From the NCBI GenBank assembly GCA_937996795.1, contig CALKUH010000019.1:1-64000 (forward strand): a DNA stretch of 64,000 nt. Reading direction: 5' to 3'. The translations under genes and the position numbers were made by a program. Below the pieces are notes generated by a model. The model saw only the letters and a program-made list of their open reading frames with translations. It ran no database searches and had not been told where the DNA came from. The stretch's first letter is position 1; each line of letters opens with the position of its first letter. Positions 61,160 to 64,000 of this stretch are shown here, in pieces. The DNA comes from an uncultured Verrucomicrobiota bacterium (GTDB lineage Bacteria > Verrucomicrobiota > Kiritimatiellia > CAIVKH01).

Positions 61160-63679
61160 TCAGGGCGTCGCAACACGCAGCCCGTTGACTTCCAATTTTT
61201 TGAGCTTTAATTCGCCGTGCAACACGCGCAACTCGGCGCCGAGTTCGTGGATCACGACCTGGCCCCAGGCGGTGCCTGTGGACCAGAAATAGGTGCCGGG
61301 GTAGCCGCAAAATTCCATTGTCTGCTCAACCGCGCTGTAGCGGAAGCCGCTCAGCGCGAGCACCGCGGCCCACGCGGCCATCGCGCGGCCGTAGTGGTGC
61401 CCGCACTCGGCCTCGTCGAACGGGTTGCGTTTTTCGCCGTCGTAGCGCGCGCGGATGTCGCGGATGCAGCGCAGCCCCTCCTCCACCTGGCCCTCATAGA
61501 TCAGGTGGATCGCGGCGACGTATTCGAAGCCGGTCATCACTTCGCTGTAGTACGGGAACGGACGCTCGGGGCGGCCTTTCGGATAGCTCGCCATCAGCAG
61601 CGCGGACTCGCCGCCCAGCGCATAACTGCGCATGTGGTTGAAGTGGTCATGGAACTGCGTGCGGCGGTTGTAGCGCAGGATGCTGTTCAGCGTCGCGCGC
61701 ATCTTCCCCGCGTCGCCGAGATAACCGAGGCCGAGCACGTGGGCGGTGAACTGGCCGACGAGCTGGTCGATGAGACAGCCGTCCGCGAGCTGCAGGTCCG
61801 GGTTCGCGAGGTCGTCGGTCCCCATCTTCGTGCGCAAGCCGGGCGCGATGCGGTCCACCGACATCGGCGGGCGCACCTCGTGCCGGTAGTACTCGCCATT
61901 AAAGAGGTGCGTGTCCACCCACGCGGAGCCGCGTTTGCGCAGGTCGGCGCAGCGCGCGGCGAATGCGGTGTCGCCGACGCGCGCGGCCATGCGTTCGCAC
62001 GCGGCGAGGGCGCCGAGGTACCAGAAGGCCATCTGCGGGTTCGGCCCGAAATACTCCACGTCCATCGTGTTGTGCTGGCAGCCTTCCATCACGCCATCCT
62101 GGTCGGCGTCCCAGCCGTTCGGAATCCAGCAGAACTCCATCGCGCGGCGCGCGTGCGGCCAGAGGGCCTTCAGCCACGCGTCGTCGCCGCACAACTGCCA
62201 CTCGCGATAGAGCTTCATCAGGCAGCCCATCTGCCCGTCCGCCGCGGCGACGCCATAGATCTTCGACGGGTCGGCGATGCGCGCAAGCGGCAGCGGCACG
62301 CGGAACGGCATGTGGCCCTGCGCGTTGGTCGCGTGGGCGAATTCGATTTCGCGCGCGCAGCGGGCGAGGTCGGCGAACAGGAACGGCGTCGCGTGCTCGT
62401 AGTTCCACACGTGCGTGCAACTGCCGTGGCAGCTGCCAATCCGGTCGTGGCAGCCCTCCCACTGGTAGAACTTGCCGTCCGCCGTCTGGAAGCACGTCTG
62501 CGTGCGCAGCGTGCTGGTGTTGAACAGCGCGGCTTCCTTCACCTCGACCGGGAGGCTGCTCTCACAAAACGCCTCCACAAAGCGAAGCGTTTCCGCCTCC
62601 AGCTCGGGGAAGCGGGGAACGATGTGCTCCGCCGCGGCCCAGGCATCGGCGAAACGCGTGCAGTAGAAGTTGCCGACGATGTTGTCGGGCGGACACGGAT
62701 TCTCCGCGCTCCAGTGCATCACGAAGTTGTCGTACGGCCGCGCCGGGTCCTGCGTCCACGTCATCCGGTTCGGGAAATGCCACGTGAGATAGAAGGTGAA
62801 CTCCGCCGACGCGCCCGCGGGAATCTCGCGGTGCTGCGCGAGCGAGCCGATGGGCATGTTCGACAGGCCGCCGGGATTCTCGAGCCGCCCGTCCGCCAGC
62901 AGGTCCTCCCAGAAATGGCGTTTGTGGTAGCCCCATTTCTGGACCGGCCAGTTCGTGCGGTGCGACGTGTCCGCATCCGCCGCGCATGTCAGCGCCATCG
63001 TGCCCCAGGCCTCGGCCTTCGGGTCCACGCCCTCGGACGTCATCCAGAGCCCCTGTACCGACGCGCCCTTCCGGAACGCGATGCGGTTGTTCTTCGCCCC
63101 GATGTACGGGCGATCCCAGTTTGGCGCCGGCGGACCGATGACGCTCCCGTCGATCCCGATGTAATTCGGCAGCGAGCCGCACACCGTCGCCTGCACCGGT
63201 GCGGAGCCGGGGTTGTGCACGACATAGCGCAGCATGACGACCGGCAGCGAACTGTCCGGCGTGTTGCCGGGAATCATCGGGTTAAACGCCTGCAACGTGA
63301 CCCGCACCGGCACGGCCGCATCCGTCAACTCCACGGTGCCGAGCGGATACGCGGCGCGGAACTGCGCCTCGCCAAACCGAGGGAACCCGTGCTGCGGTGT
63401 TTCGCACCCGGACGATCCCTCGTACTCATCCGCGCGCAACGGGCCTTCGAGAATGCGCGCGACCGCCGGTCCGCCCGCAGGCTTGACCCAGAGCGAGAAA
63501 AACGGCCCGACACCGGCAGCCTCGGGGATGTACCCCTTGGCCGGACGGTTCATCAGCTCCCAATCGCGGAGATCTCCCCGCCCGCCCAGCGAAACCGTGC
63601 CTGTCCCGATACCCCCCAACGGCATCGCCACTCGTGTAAGCGCGGGTCCGGAATATGCTTTCAGCGTGGGCCAGCTCAT
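61160..63679 (-). CDS. GH116 family glycosidase (beta-glucosidase 2/glucosylceramidase-like), cytoplasmic
   Basis: 839 residues from the ATG at 63679, which has GAGGAG 10 nt upstream; an in-frame ATG 48 nt earlier has no ribosome site. No signal peptide. The N-terminal beta-sandwich starts V-A-M-P-L-G-G-I-G-T-G (18-28). The (alpha/alpha)6 domain contains the likely nucleophile Glu408 in Y-Q-W-E-G-C-H-D, followed by G-S-C-T-H-V-W-N-Y, and the likely acid/base Asp540 in G-C-Q-H-N-T-M-D-V-E-Y-F-G-P-N, matching the positions known for bacterial GH116. Known activities are beta-glucosidase, beta-xylosidase and beta-N-acetylglucosaminidase. It is the first gene of the minus-strand operon ending with the S1 sulfatase and probably carries the operon promoter. 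Confidence 0.92.
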   Translation of the reverse strand: MSWPTLKAYSGPALTRVAMPLGGIGTGTVSLGGRGDLRDWELMNRPAKGYIPEAAGVGPFFSLWVKPAGGPAVARILEGPLRADEYEGSSGCETPQHGFPRFGEAQFRAAYPLGTVELTDAAVPVRVTLQAFNPMIPGNTPDSSLPVVMLRYVVHNPGSAPVQATVCGSLPNYIGIDGSVIGPPAPNWDRPYIGAKNNRIAFRKGASVQGLWMTSEGVDPKAEAWGTMALTCAADADTSHRTNWPVQKWGYHKRHFWEDLLADGRLENPGGLSNMPIGSLAQHREIPAGASAEFTFYLTWHFPNRMTWTQDPARPYDNFVMHWSAENPCPPDNIVGNFYCTRFADAWAAAEHIVPRFPELEAETLRFVEAFCESSLPVEVKEAALFNTSTLRTQTCFQTADGKFYQWEGCHDRIGSCHGSCTHVWNYEHATPFLFADLARCAREIEFAHATNAQGHMPFRVPLPLARIADPSKIYGVAAADGQMGCLMKLYREWQLCGDDAWLKALWPHARRAMEFCWIPNGWDADQDGVMEGCQHNTMDVEYFGPNPQMAFWYLGALAACERMAARVGDTAFAARCADLRKRGSAWVDTHLFNGEYYRHEVRPPMSVDRIAPGLRTKMGTDDLANPDLQLADGCLIDQLVGQFTAHVLGLGYLGDAGKMRATLNSILRYNRRTQFHDHFNHMRSYALGGESALLMASYPKGRPERPFPYYSEVMTGFEYVAAIHLIYEGQVEEGLRCIRDIRARYDGEKRNPFDEAECGHHYGRAMAAWAAVLALSGFRYSAVEQTMEFCGYPGTYFWSTGTAWGQVVIHELGAELRVLHGELKLKKLEVNGLRVATP

Positions 63680-63795
63680 GATCGGAAACTCCTCAAACAG
63701 CCTATTCCAACTTATTCGGACATGCAATTTATTTCCGATATTGTTGCCATATCTTTGAATGCTGGGTTATTTTTATCCTTCTGATGCTAATTATA
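63680..63795. promoter_or_regulatory. Divergent promoter region of the GH116 operon and the right-edge gene
   Basis: An AT-rich gap. On the minus strand CATTATAATTAGC (about 63799-63787) includes a TATAAT-like box, and AATATCGGAAATAAATTGCA (about 63744-63725) resembles the AT-rich string 15555-15570 before the import cassette (CTATCGGAATTGCA). These are weak similarities. The plus-strand gene has no visible ribosome-binding site. Confidence 0.35.
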
Positions 63796-64000
63796 ATGTC
63801 CAAACGAGCCCGTCTCCTGTTTGGCACCCTCCTTCTGGCGTTGGCCCTCGGCGAGCGCGGCGCCAGTGCGGGCACACCCGTAAGCATTGTGCTCAGCAAT
63901 GTGATTCGGACGGGCGGCATCACGACGACGATGCAGGCGGACGGGGCGTTGCGGGCGGCGATTGCGAGCGCCGGCGACGCGAATGCGTGGAGCAGCACCC
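63796..64000 (+). CDS. Exported protein of unknown function, cut by window edge
   Basis: 68 codons are visible before the right edge. The ATG at 63796 gives a signal peptide (M-S-K-R-A-R-L-L-F-G-T-L-L-L-A-L-A-L then A-S-A-G); an in-frame ATG at 63784 is also possible, and neither has a Shine-Dalgarno sequence. The visible mature part (T-P-V-S-I-V-L-S-N-V-I-R-T-G-G-I-T) does not match a family I recognise. It is divergent from the GH116 operon. The opposite-strand frame through the same bases has no codon or signal features of a gene. Confidence 0.6.
   Translation, partial: MSKRARLLFGTLLLALALGERGASAGTPVSIVLSNVIRTGGITTTMQADGALRAAIASAGDANAWSST

Noticed and set aside
61217..63784. An 855-codon plus-strand open frame opposite GH116
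   Set aside because: Mirror frame of nearly the same length as the GH116 gene; low-complexity Arg/Ala/Val composition and no domains.

Overview
The window is a dense, GC-rich (about two-thirds G+C by eye) polysaccharide-utilisation region from a bacterium of the PVC group, most likely Kiritimatiellota, Lentisphaerota or Verrucomicrobiota. Evidence for this is inferential: seven S1-type sulfatases, many exported glycoside hydrolases, a pseudopilin with the H-X9-DG signature, PVC-style helical W/DP repeats, TSP3-like and synthetic-looking Fn3 arrays, and no SusC/SusD pair. No rRNA, tRNA, CRISPR array, integrase or transposase was seen. About 31 genes fill nearly the whole window.

Layout. 1-9805 (minus): pseudopilin, sulfatase, a giant heparinase-like enzyme, GH95, and a second giant heparinase-like enzyme cut by the window edge. 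9971-15416 (plus): a third giant enzyme and a GH3. 15611-28884 (plus): a tightly packed cassette of GH95, sulfatase, GH43, a four-gene oligopeptide-type ABC importer whose first gene fuses the substrate-binding protein to a permease, and GH29; none of its enzymes has a signal peptide. 28897-36415 (minus): a helical-repeat protein, a 1586-residue parallel beta-helix protein and a sulfatase. 36755-40805 (plus): two tandem-duplicated sulfatases, the second carrying a TSP3/DNRLRE-like tail. 40877-44956 (minus): the fourth giant enzyme, with a coiled-coil extension. 45126-52306 (plus): Tat-type sulfatase, fifth giant enzyme, GH95. 52322-63679 (minus): a six-gene operon of GH116, GH29, sixth giant enzyme, GH29, clan GH-A hydrolase and an iduronate-2-sulfatase-like sulfatase. 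A new exported protein starts at 63796.

How it may work (inference). The exported set (six giant heparinase-like/chitobiase-C/PA14-like proteins, called HCP-a to HCP-f here, exported GH95s, GH3, beta-helix protein and five exported sulfatases) would cut and desulfate a sulfated, probably fucose- or L-galactose-containing polysaccharide outside the cytoplasm. The fused ABC importer would take up oligosaccharides, which signal-less GH95, GH29 (three), GH43, GH116 and two sulfatases would finish in the cytoplasm. Three GH95 and three GH29 genes point to alpha-L-fucosyl (or alpha-L-galactosyl) linkages; fucoidan-like or other sulfated algal or host glycans are plausible but not proven.

The most unusual items are the six-member HCP family, the binding-protein/permease fusion, an apparently cytosolic sulfatase in the import cassette, and short dispersed repeats filling the few intergenic gaps, one of which is translated as part of a signal peptide.
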